From Pictodentalium vernedei (Eukaryota; Mollusca; Scaphopoda; Dentaliida; Dentaliidae): a stretch of 64,000 nt of DNA. The stretch spans positions 151,474,285 through 151,538,284 of the forward strand of contig CM062293.1 of NCBI GenBank assembly GCA_031216915.1, read 5' to 3'. How positions within the stretch are numbered: the stretch's first letter is position 1; each line of letters starts with the position of its first letter. Position numbers and translations under genes: made by a program. Below are positions 45,281 to 57,124 of this stretch, piece after piece. The notes beneath the pieces were generated by a model, which ran no database searches, had not been told where the DNA came from, and saw only the letters and a program-made list of their open reading frames with translations.

Positions 45281-45344
45281 GATGATGGGCCTTTCTTCTT
45301 ATTGGCTCATCACTACTTGCAAGGACAGAAAAGAGCTCACTCTC

Positions 45345-45380
45345 CCCCCCCCCCACCCACCCACCCCCCTCCCAACCAAA
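45345..45380. repeat. C-rich low-complexity run
   Basis: CCCCCCCCCCACCCACCCACC type sequence that generates proline/glycine-rich chance frames on both strands. Confidence 0.8.
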
Positions 45381-46169
45381 ATCACCTTTTTTGGTTCCAT
45401 GATAGTTTTCCATGGGAAACAATACTGGTAATAATGGTCTTTTGGGTGAAAATTTTTTGCGACCAACCTACTATATATTGGATATTTCAAAACTAAAAAG
45501 AGTTGAAGCTGACTGTTGATAATTTGTCCACAAATCTCTGATGAACACTAACATGTGTACACTCTAGATCCAAATAAATGTACCTGTGTGTTTAATATTT
45601 CTCTTGAAACTTTCACACACCCTACGGTGTTTATTCGACCGCCGATGTTTATTAAGTTCCAGTGGTAAGAATTCATATCATATTCCCCAAAAAGCTGATC
45701 GCAATAACAACTAGATTATTTTGAAAATGTAAGTTAATTTCCAGAAGCCATCCACCGAAACATGTCCATCATGGAGTGTGCCCAATACTGAGGAGGTCTC
45801 TGGTCTTTTAACTTACTAAGCTGGTCATCAGCTGTCATCTGAAAACCAAGTGTATCTTACACTGGAATAACAGTCACGTCTGTTGACAGTAAATATGTGA
45901 ATTTTCAGTTTATTTGTAGGAAATCTGATGACAATGATCATAGCATTTTGAACTCCTGAAAATGTTTTTAACCCTTAGAAATACTTAGCATTTTTAATAA
46001 AATATGTAAAGAATTATCAGACTTTGAAACAATGTAGAAACGTCTAAAATGGCTATGAAATGAAGAAGTAAAAACAACTATATCCTAATTTTTTTTTAGC
46101 TCTATAACATACTAAAATTTCATTTTTTTGACATATTTTGACATCGTTTAATTTTATGATACTGATGTC

Positions 46170-46520
46170 AATAATGTCACCTTTAAATCATCCATAACCA
46201 TTGGGAATTCCCCAGGTCGTTACCGACTTGTTAGATACGTTTTTTTGAAGATGATACATCCAAAATTTGAAAGAGAGAGGCTTGATACAGGAGTTAATAT
46301 TAAAAGAGTAAGAAAAAAAGTTAAAACTTACACTGTTTGGGATAAAGATTGAAATTTGAAAATATCAGAATGGCATTCACTAGATCTCCCAAGCATGAAC
46401 AAGGTATAAAGTCTCACGGCTGTAGATAGAGTAATGAGGGAGTTTAGTGTGTTGTCATTTTGGCATTTTAGATTTTAAAAGCTAAAAAGTGCTAAAACTA
46501 CAATTGACATAGAAATGTCA
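46170..46520. repeat. Dispersed repeat, copy 1
   Basis: Same order of blocks as 59740-60060: TTGGGAATTCCCCAGGT, GATGATACATCCAAAATTTGA, AGAGGCTTGATACAGG, CTCCCAAGCATGAACAA, GCTGTAGATAGA, TTTTAAAAGCTAAAAAGT. No protein is visible. Confidence 0.65.
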
Positions 46521-46548
46521 AAAATGGGGGAAAATCATAAAAATAAAC

Positions 46549-46635
46549 AAGAGGCCCCACAGGGCCTGAAGCACTCACCTTGAACAGAAAAACAGAGTCC
46601 AAGAATGAGTTTACATTAAGCAATCCATCGCCCCT
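46549..46635 (+). repeat. AACAAGAGGCCCC family 5' end fragment
   Basis: AACAAGAGGCCCCACAGGGCC followed by GAACAGAAAAACAGAGTCCA and AATGAGTTTACATTAAGCAA, the same as the start of the element at 54866. It is truncated and abuts DIRS-C. Confidence 0.65.
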
Positions 46636-46675
46636 CTCTAAACTAGTAACATTTGGGGCCAGATGTTGTTATGAG

Positions 46676-46910
46676 AAACTTGCACAAGCCGGATCATATG
46701 TCCGCCCTCCACTCGGGACACTCCGTTTAGTCTGCAGCCAGGGTCGGCTTCAGTCATGGCTTCCTCCACTACGTTTCACAATCCAAAATGTAGTTTTCTG
46801 GTTGGAAACTTGCACGAGACAGAGCATACGTCCGCCCACCACTCGGGACGCTCTGTCTAGTCTGAAGCCGGGGTCGGCTTCAGTCACGGCTTCCTCCGCT
46901 ACATTATTAA
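46676..46910. repeat. ~126-bp tandem duplication at the DIRS-C 5' side
   Basis: GAAACTTGCACAAGCCGG ... GGGTCGGCTTCAGTCATGGC and GAAACTTGCACGAGACAG ... GGGTCGGCTTCAGTCACGGC are direct copies. Each includes CACTCGGGAC and TCCTCC.CTAC. They precede the first gag-like block. Confidence 0.7.
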
Positions 46911-48240
46911 AGCACACACAACCGCATCCTAGCTACCCGATTTCAGATATCCAGCCTGATGCATGAAGAAGGAACCACTCTTCGCCCGTGAAGTCGGACC
47001 ATCCGGTAGCTAGGGAGACGATGCCACGATCATCGGGATGTTTGGAGAAGAGATCCATCTCCGACACACCGTCCCAGGTCCAGCAAGCGGCTAAGAAACG
47101 GAAGACCGCTGCTCCTCAGCCCTCGATTACGGACTTGCTGTCGCAGATTGTGCAGCTGATCGCAGCATACCAGCAAGTGCAGGTGCAGCTTCCCTCAGGC
47201 TCAGAACCTGTCGGATGGTGCTGTGTCGGTCCAGTCGTCAGTTCACGCAGATGCAATGGTCCGAGATTCGGAACTGATTCTATCAGAGGGTAAAAGGGAT
47301 AAAGAAGACGATTACCCTTCCCTTTCAGAGCAGCACATGGTTGCAATGGATTTCATCCATCAATACTACCCTGATTTTGTTCCGACGAATCAGAATGCTG
47401 CGACAACAAGAGAGAAACAGCTGGTGTCATTGGACGCAGACTTTATACGGACAAAGGAAGAAGTTCTTTCTTTTCTGGTTGAGTCTAGGCAGGTGTCGCA
47501 GGCCTTCGGCCATGTAGACGATGCCGTATTCACCTTTTGAGTGCGAGGAAAAAGGCGGTTTCTTAACTACATCTTCCATAAACATACCGTTTCTTGGGCC
47601 ACGTTCATTTAAAACGGTTGGAGAAGATGTTCAGAGATCTCTTCTGTGTTTGGATGAGCAGGCTGGGGATCTAGATGTATCCTTGCCTGCATCATTCACT
47701 ATTCGCTCAGACACAATTACAATGGCAATTTCATCAAGTAGAGCGAATTTGGAAGCAATGTCTTACGCAGATCACCTTACCAGAGCTATGGTGCAACGTC
47801 TCAATGGGAAGGAATTTGAGGATGTTTGTACCTCTTTTAGAGTTCTTTCCAGGGCAATTTTGTATACCATGTATAACTCCGCCCTAACAGTGACTAATCT
47901 GGATTTAGTCAGACGTGATGCTGCCCTTGCGTCGTCATCACTTATAGATGAAAAACGTGAAAAGCTCTCTCTGGGTCGCTCCGGTCTCCAGACATACTAT
48001 TTTTGACGATAAGCTTTCGTTAGTCTACAGGCTACAAAGAAAGCGTCAAGTGCTCTGCTATTGAAGTCGGTGTCTCAACAACCCGCTTCAGCAGACAAGA
48101 GTACGGAGAACGTTCCGGATCTAAACGTCAAAAGGGAACTCCTCACGAGGGTACTAGAAACCCTCTTACAATTACTCTGGAGGTTGTCAATATAGCGACT
48201 CGGGATAGGGGCGTAAGTCTGATCGGGACTATCGGTCAGA
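46900..48240 (+). pseudogene. DIRS-C gag-like region, frameshifted
   Basis: Blocks in three frames: KSDHPVARE...QQAAKKRKTAAPQPSITD (46988-47293), EDDYPSLSEQ, AMDFIHQYYPDFVPTNQN, EEVLSF and FGHVDDAVF (47223-47540), then LKTVGEDVQR-like, SLPASFTIRSDTITMAISSS and YADHLTRAMVQRL (47521-48006). The same series occurs on the minus strand in DIRS-A 1-1130. No zinc-type cysteine cluster is preserved here. Confidence 0.65.
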
Positions 48241-48299
48241 CGGGATGAGGTTTTTTGCGGGGAGGACGTAGTTTCTCCTCCCGTAAGCCTTGCAGGTCA

Positions 48300-49200
48300 T
48301 ACAGGTGATATTCAAGACTATTACTGCTTGCCAGTTGGCAGAAGGGAATCAACCTTCGCGAGCAACTGGATTGTAGTTACGGAAGACCAGTGGGTGAGAA
48401 GTGTAGTCTCGGACAGCCTATGGCTATCATTCCGAGTGGAACCCCCACTAACAAGATGTCCGTGTTGGACAAATCTTCCATCGGATCCTTTCAAAAGTCT
48501 CTCCTAGCGGAGGTACAGGCTCTCTTATTAAAGAAGCAATAGAGGTCGTCGAGAATTAAGATTCTCAGGGTTTTTACAGTCACCTGTTCCTCGTATCGAG
48601 GCCAGACGGCTCGTTCCAATGAGTAATAGCCTTGAGCTGGATAAACAAGCTTATTGTGGCTCCAAAATTCTATATGAAGACCATTCGGTCGGTAAGAGCG
48701 AGCATTCGAGTGAACGACTATGCAGCAAGAATAGGTCTATAGGATGCGTACTTTCATATCCTGGGACATCTGGCATTCAGAAAGTACTTTCGGTTTGCCA
48801 TACAAGGGAAGGTTTATCAGTTCAGAGCAATGTGCTTTGGTCTGAACCTGGATCCCTGGGCATTCACTCAAATAATGAACTCGGTTATGTCATACTTCCG
48901 AGTTCATTCATCTGCGGTAACGTCGGCTTACTTGGACGACATTCTGCAGAGATAAAGCAACAGAATTATTCTTCAGATCGATGTTCAGAGTCTGCTTCTA
49001 TTACTATGACATCTCGGTTTCATCGTAAACGAGTAAAAGTCAGATCTAGCTCCTTCCAAATCGTTCACTCACTTGGGAATGAGCTTCGAGACTCACAACA
49101 ATCTGGTTCGTCTGCCGTTACCAGAGCGAAATTAGTCAGTTGTTATGCTTGCTTTTTCTACACTCCGACGCATTAACAGCGAGGGAATTCATGCGACAGA
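48300..49200 (+). pseudogene. DIRS-C reverse transcriptase, broken
   Basis: In the true frame, AMCFGLNLDPWAFTQIMNSV is followed by AYLDDILQR and a stop (about 48830-48955). After this come HLGFIVNE and KSFTHLGMSFETHNN with further stops. Upstream motifs are present but shifted; the long plus-strand frame at 48619-49176 is the wrong frame. Pro replaces Ala in the GLNL-x-PW block, compared with APW in DIRS-B. Confidence 0.72.
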
Positions 49201-49329
49201 TGGGGCTGTGCGGAGTGGTTACAGATCTTATTCTGAAGGGCCGTCTACGCACGCTTTCCCTCCAGATAGGCTTTACTCAGAACTGGAGTGTGAAGATGTA
49301 TTTGCTCGAAACCAGTATTGTTTTTACGG

Positions 49330-50160
49330 ACCAAGTAAAACAAGGGTCCAGATTTGGGCAGATCTTCAGTGGTTAACTCTGGGAGTTCCATTGCAACTGC
49401 CAGATCTGGCTTTCACGATCATGACGGATACGAGTCAGACGGGTTGGGGCGCGACACTAGATCCCGCAGAACATGAAGTGTCAGGGTCTCTGGGACCCTC
49501 AGTTCCTAGAGAACACATAAACATCAAGAGATGATGTCAATATGGCTAGCTCTTCAACATTGGATTCACATTATATCGAACGTCCATGTTTACATTTTGT
49601 TGGACAATTCGACAATGGTAGCTTACATCAGGAACCAAGGCTGCACTCTTTCAAATTCCATTATGCGAATTAACAGAGAGATTCTCCTATACCTTATGTA
49701 TCATCATGTTCATCTTTCTATCCATCATATACCGGGTCATCTGAATGTACTAGCAGACTTGCTCTCTCGGAAAGGTCGCCTGTTGCCATCGGAGTGGACT
49801 CTCAGCAAGCGAATATTCAGGCAGATTTGCTAGCAGTGAGATCGTCCCATGATAGATGTGTTTGTGACACACCAGAACAATCAGTTACCGACATTCGTGT
49901 CGCCTTGCCCAGATCATCGAGCGTACGCAGTAGATGCTCTGTTGATCTCATGGAAAGGAATGATAGGATATGCGTGCGTATCCTCCATCTCCATTGATTC
50001 AGCAGATTCTGTTAAGATCAAACAGTCTTGTTGCAAAATCCCGCTAGTAGCACCTCTGTCGTCACAGAAACCTTGGATCAATCTTCTCAGGAGTCTGTTA
50101 TGGGACGTTTCCCGGAAGCTTCCTCCACAAGAGGACCTTCTTTATCAGGGGAAGTAGTTG
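49330..50160 (+). pseudogene. DIRS-C RNase H and connector
   Basis: IMTDTSQTGWGATL (first Asp), MMSIWLALQHWI, ILLDNSTMVAYIRNQG and HIPGHLNVLADLLSRKG are present. The last is the H-x-P-G..A-D-x-L-S-R block deleted in DIRS-B. A shift near 49530 separates the first part from the rest. The connector MIDVFVTHQNNQLPTFVSP (about 49849) follows. The sequence after 50160 no longer resembles DIRS-B. Confidence 0.72.
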
Positions 50161-50164
50161 TTCT

Positions 50165-51010
50165 TCATGTCCTTCTCTGCCCTTAGTGGCATTATGGAGT
50201 CGGTTAGACGTGAGAGAGCCTTGAGGTTCCTATATTATTTGATGATTAACACAAAAACGATTAAAGTAATGTGGGTGAGGGGGGTTCGATACGAGTTTGA
50301 ATACCATGTATGTTATATATTATATCACCGGTTTTCGACCTATCTGCGTATGCCGACTCCGGTATACATTACAAGTGGGCGATATTAATTACCGGGATCA
50401 CTGCTATAGCCTTAGCTTCTGAAGTGGTGTTAAGCACCAATTTATTAATAATAATCAATACCTGGGTGCCTGTTCAATGAATATTTATATTGTTATTTGG
50501 TACCGCTTTTACTGATTCCATAGCACTCCCCTCTTACTTTTTGAAGAGGATTCCTTCAAAAAGGGGGAGAGAGGATTTTTTACCTCTCCTCCGGTTTGAT
50601 AAGTATGTAACTATGAGTGAAGCTGTTTTGTCTGTAATTATATACTGGATACAGCTTGTGTTTTATTGTATATGGCATATGTTTGTGGGGGATATCCTCT
50701 CATTCTCAAATACGCCATCCTAATTTTTGGGGCTTAGTCCGGACTAGCCTTAAAAATTGGGAACTCGTTACATCTAAATTAGCACAGTCTTAATGCTAAG
50801 TATACGGAATTACTTAAACTGGGCTCCTTTTTTATGATATGTCTTCTCTATTACTGTATAGAGAGACATACATGTAATTCCTAATGATTTTAATTTCCTT
50901 TCACCTTGGATTACAGGATTGGAACTATTTTGGTCTACTAATTCTGAAGTCCAAGGCAATTCTGAAGTCCAAGGCAATTACAATTCAGCTAGTCTGGGCC
51001 ATTGGGTTAT
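50165..51010. other. Unassigned part of DIRS-C in place of the recombinase
   Basis: No R..H-x-x-R..Y motifs in any frame. Near its right end TCTGAAGTCCAAGGCAAT is tandemly duplicated (50943-50980). It ends AATTCAGCTAGTCTGGGCC, where the 3' terminal unit starts. Confidence 0.5.
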
Positions 51011-51019
51011 AGTATAAAA

Positions 51020-51380
51020 ATATTATAAATTTAAAGTAATTTGTATATTTTTTATACTTACCAATGGCCCAGACGGAGATGGCCCTTCCATGAGTGGGCA
51101 CTCATACCTCCCCGCTGAATTATTATGTAGTAGTCTCTTCTACAAAGAATGATGTTGGTGCCAATTCTGACCACTTCCTGATGGCTGCGCATGCAGAGAG
51201 AGTAAATGTATGGAGGGCCAGACAGGACTTTTAATTTTCGGTTTTGCAAGCAAATTTGGGGGATTGGGGGGGGGGGGGGGTTCAAAATTTGTGTTTGGCC
51301 CTTGATAACTTTGAGTTAGCACCAGCTAGTCTGGGCCATTGGTAAGTATAAAAAATATACAAATTACTTTAAATTTATAA
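51020..51380 (+). repeat. DIRS-C 3' terminal unit with hairpin arms
   Basis: ~50-bp inverted arms (51025-51074 and 51330-51380) flank the terminal repeat (51144-51350). Same unit as 9564-9919 in the opposite orientation. A G run (about 51266-51281) interrupts it. Confidence 0.65.
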
Positions 51381-51908
51381 TTTTTTCGATGCCCTCTACA
51401 GAACACCCTAACATAACCGATGGCGATTTTTTTTTACCATTCAATTCTACTGCTACTAAGGATGCTTCATTCCAAATAACAGTTCTCTGCTCCGTGTGGT
51501 TTGGGAAATATGGGCGTTTGAAAATAATTATATTTTTGGCTCCTGGAGTTCCCATGGGGATGCGTGAATAATACCACATACCAAATTTGGATCAAATCAG
51601 ACCATCGGTTCAGAAAATAGAAATTTTGGGCAGGGCCAAAAATCTTACCCCTGCCATTATAAAGCCAAATATTGCTTCACGAACTTTGTTTGAACAAACT
51701 TGAATCTACACCTCAAAAGGAAGCTCCATGGGGCTGGGCATATTGAATTGAACAAAAATGCAATGCCCCTTCGGGACCATCACTCACACAAACTTTCACT
51801 TGAATTGGCCCAGTGGTTTTGGGGGAGAAGACAAAAACATGGTGTTGACGGAAGATGGATGGAGAGCGATGGGATTAGCTCAGCTTGACTTTGTCAAGGT
51901 GAGCTAAA
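51381..51908 (+). mobile_element. AACAAGAGGCCC family, 3' tail fragment
   Basis: Tail only (AACATAACCGATGGCGATTT, TTGGGCAGGGCCAAAAATCT, CACCTCAAAAGGAAGC), ending GCTTGACTTTGTCAAGG + tgagctaaaaac, the terminal hairpin. It directly abuts the DIRS-C end. Confidence 0.65.
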
Positions 51909-52344
51909 AACAGCTCTCCCATAATGTTTTAGCTCTACAACGTACTAAGATTTCATGAGAAATGGAGGTCATTTCATTTTTGATGACATTCACTTCAATA
52001 ACGTCACCCTTAAATTTGGCATAACGAGGCGCAAAACTCATAATATGCATAACCTGAAAAAAAGTTATGCAAAATAAATTTGTTTAACCCATTTCACTTT
52101 GCATAACCTTTTTTGAAATCGTGTATAATACATATGTAAGACAGCTATATACTACCTCTCCTTCACCCTGAGGCTTGAGCCCTGGGTGGGGGTATAAAAC
52201 CATTTTACAGGTTAGGATTTACCTAGCCTCTATTTTAATTATAAATCCCTATTTGACAGGGCTGGCAACTGCACTTTTAAAGGTTAAGGTGCTATATAAG
52301 CAGGGTTTCTGCCAGGGTAAAAATAGGCCGATGAAATCGTCAGA

Positions 52345-53570
52345 TGTGTACCCATACGCGCAATTAGTAGAAAACTGTATGATGGAGGGCCACCACGGAT
52401 GCTGACATAATGTACACCATACAAGGTATGGGTACATATAGAAATGGATTGGAGGAGTGTCTAATTTGATGGATAAAGGGTTAATATCTCCGGATCAAAT
52501 TATCAGATTTACATAAAAAACTATACAGCACAGCACATCAGTAACCTGAATAAATATATAAAGTAACATGACAATCGGATTGATATTTTTTGAGTTATCT
52601 CATGCCAAAGGGATTGGAGGAATTTTCAATTTGAAGGATAAAGGGGGTTAATATCTCCGGATCAAATTATCAGATTTACACCAAAAACTATACAGCTCAG
52701 CACATCAGTAACCTGAACACAATTATAAAGTAACTTGACAATCCAAGCAATATTTTTCAAGTTATCAAATGCGAAAGGGATTGGAGGAATTTTCAATTTG
52801 AAGGATAAAGGGTTAATATCTCAGGATCAAAATAACAAATTTACACTAAAAACTATACAGTTCGGCACATCAGTAACCTGAACACAAATATAAAGTAACT
52901 TGACAATCCAAGTAATATTTTTCAAGTTATCGAATGCCAAAGGGATTGGAGGAATTTTTCAATTTGAAGGACAAAGGGTTAACATCTTGTGATCAAATCA
53001 TCAGATTTACACCAAAAACTATACAGCTCAGAACATCAGTAACCTGAACACAAATATAAAGTAACTAGACAATCCAAGCAATATTTTTCAAGTTATCGAA
53101 TGCCAAAGGGATTGGAGGAATTTTCAATTTGAAGGATAAAGGGTTAATATCTCAGGATTAAATTATCAGATTTACACCCAAAACTATACAGCTTGGCACA
53201 TCAGTAACCTGAACAAAAATATAAAGTAACTTGACAATCCAAGCAATATTTTTCAAGTTATCAAATGCCAAAGGGATTGAATAAATTTTCAATGTGAAGG
53301 ATAAAGGGTTAATATCTCAGGATCAAAATAACAGATTTACACCAAAAAACTATACAGCTCGGCACATCAGTAACCTGAACACAAAAATAAAGTAACTTGA
53401 CAATCCAAGCAATATTTTTCAAGTTATCGAATGACAAAGAAATGGATACGGACGCCGGATGGACAGATGGATGGACGGACAGATGGACGGACAAAGGATG
53501 GACGAACGACGGATGGTCACCCCGGATGACGGCATTATGTGTACCATACATAGTATGGGTACACATAAAA
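52345..53570 (+). mobile_element. Element with six ~165-bp tandem units
   Basis: It opens near TGTACCCATACGCG and closes with GTACCATACATAGTATGGGTACAC, an inverted end. Units recur at 52447, 52611, 52778, 52944, 53108 and 53274 (GGGATTGGAGGAATTTTCAA, GGTTAATATCTC, ACTATACAGCTCGGCACATC, CAAGCAATATTTTTCAAGTT). A GGACAGATGGATGGACGGAC tail precedes the right end. Same plan as the hairpin-ended arrays but a different family. Confidence 0.65.
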
Positions 53571-54013
53571 ATGCTGGGGCTGGTAATTTGTGGAAAATGG
53601 GTTAACCAAGAGCTGTCGCTACCACAGGACAACCAGGGCTAGGCCAGCAGTAGAAAATCTTTTTAATTTCGGGGTCCCATAACCCCCATTTCGTTGCATC
53701 TGAAGGATATTTTGAGATTTTTCACAGCGATATTTATGTAGGTTTTCACATTCTGACTGATTGATTGATCTCTGACCGACATTCGTGTATAATTTTACAA
53801 TTCGTTTCCTGCTCCTGTTTGGTGTAACCCGTGATTATTACCGTCGAATGCATTGCTTGGTTGGAATGAGAGTTTTATTTCCTGTTTTGCCCAATATCAA
53901 ACCTCTTGTAGCAATTTAAATCAACTATAGAATGTGCGGTTAGGGGAATTTAGGGTGACGGGAATGGGGTCGTTCAGGGGATCCCAGGTCACCCTAACAG
54001 AAACCCTGATATG

Positions 54014-54818
54014 AGTAAGAAAAGTTTGTTTACTTTGAAATTCCCACCTCTGATATTCCTTAAATTCAAATTAAATAGACACAAATTATACACCAAAATG
54101 AAGGTTGTGATGTATAGAACACAAAAAAAGAGCTGACAGCAGACCCAATAATTCCTGGAAGTCTGCTTCTGTATTCGTACTAGAACTGATAGGACTGCAA
54201 TTGGGGAAATGTCTGCATTTTTTATTGAAGATGGATTCCATGTCTGACGGATATGCACAGATCATTTGATACCCTGAATTTTCATCGAAAAACAAAATCA
54301 TAATTCTAAGAAATTCCAAAGGTGTCCCGATGCTTGCAAGTAATATGACAACTGTGCAGTCTCCATATAATAATAGTATGCAGTATTAAGGCGATCTTTC
54401 TCATTATTTGATTTTAGACAGCATTGTATATCGATAATTTCTCAGTCCGATGACCTTGAAGGAAAATCTTACTAAACCGACAATGTAAGCAAAGCCGAGA
54501 GTTTTGGAATTTACCTTCATGCAGCTCTGTCACTGCATTTTGAGGAATTTTGATGTCCTAGCTTTGCTCTTGGATATTTGAAGCACATTTGGCCATGAGC
54601 TGTTTGCCTGAAATATTATTTTGTTATCAGTTCTGGTACAAATACGGTAGCAGACTTTTAGGAATCATTAATGCCTGTCAACTCTGAGAGTTGATTTCAT
54701 ATATATTCCCTGTTCTATACATCTCAACCTTCATTTTAATGTATAATTTGTGTATATTTAATTTTAATTAATGGAGTATGAGAGGTGGGAATTCCAAAGT
54801 AAACAAATTTCCCTTACT
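54014..54818. repeat. Large inverted repeat with ~105-bp arms and 591-bp loop
   Basis: The left arm (54014-54120: TTTGTTTACTTTG, AATTCCCACCTCT, ACACAAATTATACA, ATGAAGGTTG, GATGTATAGAAC) matches the reverse complement of 54712-54818 with a modest number of differences. Loop frames (minus, 54319-54086, containing GYQMICAYPSD) are not recognised as any protein. Confidence 0.75.
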
Positions 54819-55151
54819 TCCATAGCACCTTAATGAATGGAACTGCACTAAAAAAAATCTTTTAAACAAGAGGCCCCATGGGGCCTGAAGTGCTCCTCTT
54901 GAACAGAACACAATATAAACAGAGTCCAAGAATGAGTCTACATTAAGCAATCCATAGGATACACTGTCAATCCTTGAGCCCAGCAGGAGTGACAAAAATA
55001 ATCTGGGCATCATGCTTTTTCTTCAGTTGATCATAATGTAAAATGTAGAGCTCCCCTATGAAGCCCCTTGATACAACCTATGTGGATTAATCTTAGTTAC
55101 ACACCTCTAGAGGGTACTGAATACAAAATTTCTAAATCTTCAGCTACATAG

Positions 55152-57124
55152 TAGTGTTGTGCAGTATTATTTTTCTTCTTTCGGTTCGGTTTTTAAAAAA
55201 AAAAATTGGTTTATAGGTCGGTTTTGGGTTTTTTTATAGTAAGACATCTGCAGTTTCTAACAGAAACTATGTAGTGTCAATATAATGCCCATACTGTCAT
55301 ATTTTCAATGATGATTTAATTAGCAGTGACTAGCATTGGCCATTGGTACTAAGTGTATAAATGGCAGGCATTATTAAAACAAAAAAAATATAATAAAATG
55401 TAACAGTGTTCGTAGAATATCACCACTCACCAATTCTAGGCACATAACCCCCCCCCCCCCCCTCCCCCCACCTCTGGTCTTTAGGTTCAGGCGTAAGAGA
55501 GTCTATGATGAATTAATATTAACACATGGGTGCAAAAAGAGCTAATTCGCAATTTCCCAGGGCTCTGTTCATTGTTCACTCCTGGGTGGGGCCCTGGGCA
55601 GCCTAGTCAGCAAAGTGACCCTACCAGGCATTGCAAATAATAACAAGTGTTGCCAAGTGGGTCAACTAGACACCCATCCTAAGATATTTGACAATGAACT
55701 GGTGTATGGACTCTTTTCAGTAACCCCCCCCCCCCCCCCCCCCACACTCACAGTGGTGGCTACTGCCACCACCCAAGCAATCATTTAATGTCAGTCTGGA
55801 ATGGGAAAGTGTCATATGGTTTGTAGCTGGGTGGGCTTCAAAACAAACCACTTTACCAAATACCTATTGTCTATCTACCCCCCCCCCCCCCCCCCACCTT
55901 GCGCACACAATGGTTTTAGCTCAACGGAATTGATTTTACAAATTCACTGGTGTACTGTTTTATATTGTAACTTTTTGCATTTGCCTCTTGCCATTCCACT
56001 TTCTATTTCTACCGCTGATGTGTTCCTTTGGTTGCCCCCCTTAAAATTAGTTGTGTGGGAATGCAACCACGGCACGTTGACAGAGCGATATTATGGAACG
56101 CAGCGTCTTGGGACGATTCGGTCTTGGGACGTTTCGGCCTTGGGACATTTCGGTTCAAGACGTTCCGGCCTTCATATATTGAACTAAATAGAATAAGAAC
56201 TTGGGGTTTTGTGTTTTTAGAGGGCCGAAACGTTCAGGACAAAATGTCTCGGGTTGGAATCAAGCCAGAAAATAAGCAGATTGTCATCTGCAAAATGAGG
56301 TTCCCAGAGGGTGAATTTAGTGATGCTACCCTGTGTAGCATCACTAAATTTACCCTCTGTGAACCTCAATCTGAATCAGGGTCTCAAAACTAAACAGAAA
56401 GAGGAACCCAGAGGATAAATTGGCCCACCGTATGGGATAGCATCATCAAATTCACCCTATGGGGACCTCATTCTGCAAATGTCAGACTGCTTATTTTCAG
56501 GCCTGGTCGGAACGTCCCAAGACTGAATCACAGTAAAACCTCTTCCTGGATAAGCACATCAAGGGAGGCAACAGATTTACATCCGAAACACGTGGTGGGG
56601 CAATCCATGACAAATGTTATTTTCAAATACGACAATGAAATACCAAGTCGTTTTTCTGATATGATATTATTCACTGTCAAACAGATTGTAGATAAGTAAT
56701 TTTAATTAAATTGATTGACTATTTCAGACAAACCTGTTCAAAAACGAAGCCAATTGTGCAAGGTATTTCCTGCAATCAGTGAAATGCAGGCATGGTAGCT
56801 GCCTGTTTTGTCATCCTCACAGAAAACACAACCCATTTTTACGTCAACGATGTGTGATTGACAACTTGTCAAACATCATTCTGGAGTGATCTGGACATGC
56901 TGCAGTGACCCCTTTACACCCAGAATGTGGCGTGCATTGACGACACTGTCATTTCCTGACAAAGCTTGACATTCAGACACTGTTAGTGCAAACTGAACAA
57001 TGAAAACATCTCTTCCCGACATTGTAGGAAAAAACCGAAACCGTACTCATTTATCAGTTACACGGTTTTGGTTTTAAAGCAAAACCGAAACCGACTTATA
57101 AAATCGGTAAACCGTACAACACTA
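55152..57124. mobile_element. Non-autonomous hAT transposon 2 (1,973 bp)
   Basis: Ends TAGTGTTGTGCAG and inverted CCGTACAACACTA, with a perfect 8-bp duplication CTACATAG at 55144-55151 and 57125-57132. No transposase is recognisable. Near each end are repeated CGGTTTCGGTTTT-type motifs like those of the hAT at 17036. Inside are poly-C runs (55448-55462, 55724-55743, 55878-55895) and a short CTTGGGACGTTTCGGC minisatellite. There is also an inverted repeat at 56230-56520 (AAGCAGATTGTCATCTGCAA ... TTGCAAATGTCAGACTGCTT-like). Confidence 0.87.
56230..56520. repeat. Nested inverted repeat inside hAT 2
   Basis: Inner stem GAGGTTCCCAGAGGGTGAAT / TTACCCTCTGTGAACCTC with TAGTGATGCTA / TAGCATCACTA at the loop. 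Outer stem AGAAAATAAGCAG / CTGCTTATTTTC. The frames at 55801-56393 that cross it are not genes. Confidence 0.7.

Larger units (their letters stand above)
46660..51380 (+). mobile_element. DIRS-C: third DIRS copy, no recognisable recombinase
   Basis: The plus-strand order is gag-like frames (about 46.9-48.2 kb), RT (48.3-49.2 kb), RNase H (49.3-49.85 kb), connector (49.85-50.16 kb) and a 3' terminal unit (51020-51380) matching DIRS-B. The stretch 50.2-51.0 kb where a recombinase should lie holds none of its motifs. The 5' terminal repeat is also missing and replaced by a GAGGCCCC fragment. Gag blocks are closer to DIRS-A than to DIRS-B, so A and C form one subfamily. Confidence 0.78.

Noticed and set aside
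48619-49176. 185-codon plus-strand frame
   Set aside because: It overlaps the DIRS-C RT in the wrong frame. The true frame shows FGLNLDPWAF and YLDDIL.
54086-54319. 78-codon minus-strand frame in the inverted-repeat loop
   Set aside because: Somewhat protein-like but not recognised. It ends inside a repeat arm, so I list it only as part of the inverted repeat.
55801-56393. Two overlapping ~125-codon plus-strand frames
   Set aside because: They cross a minisatellite and a nested inverted repeat inside hAT 2, with no transposase or host motif.
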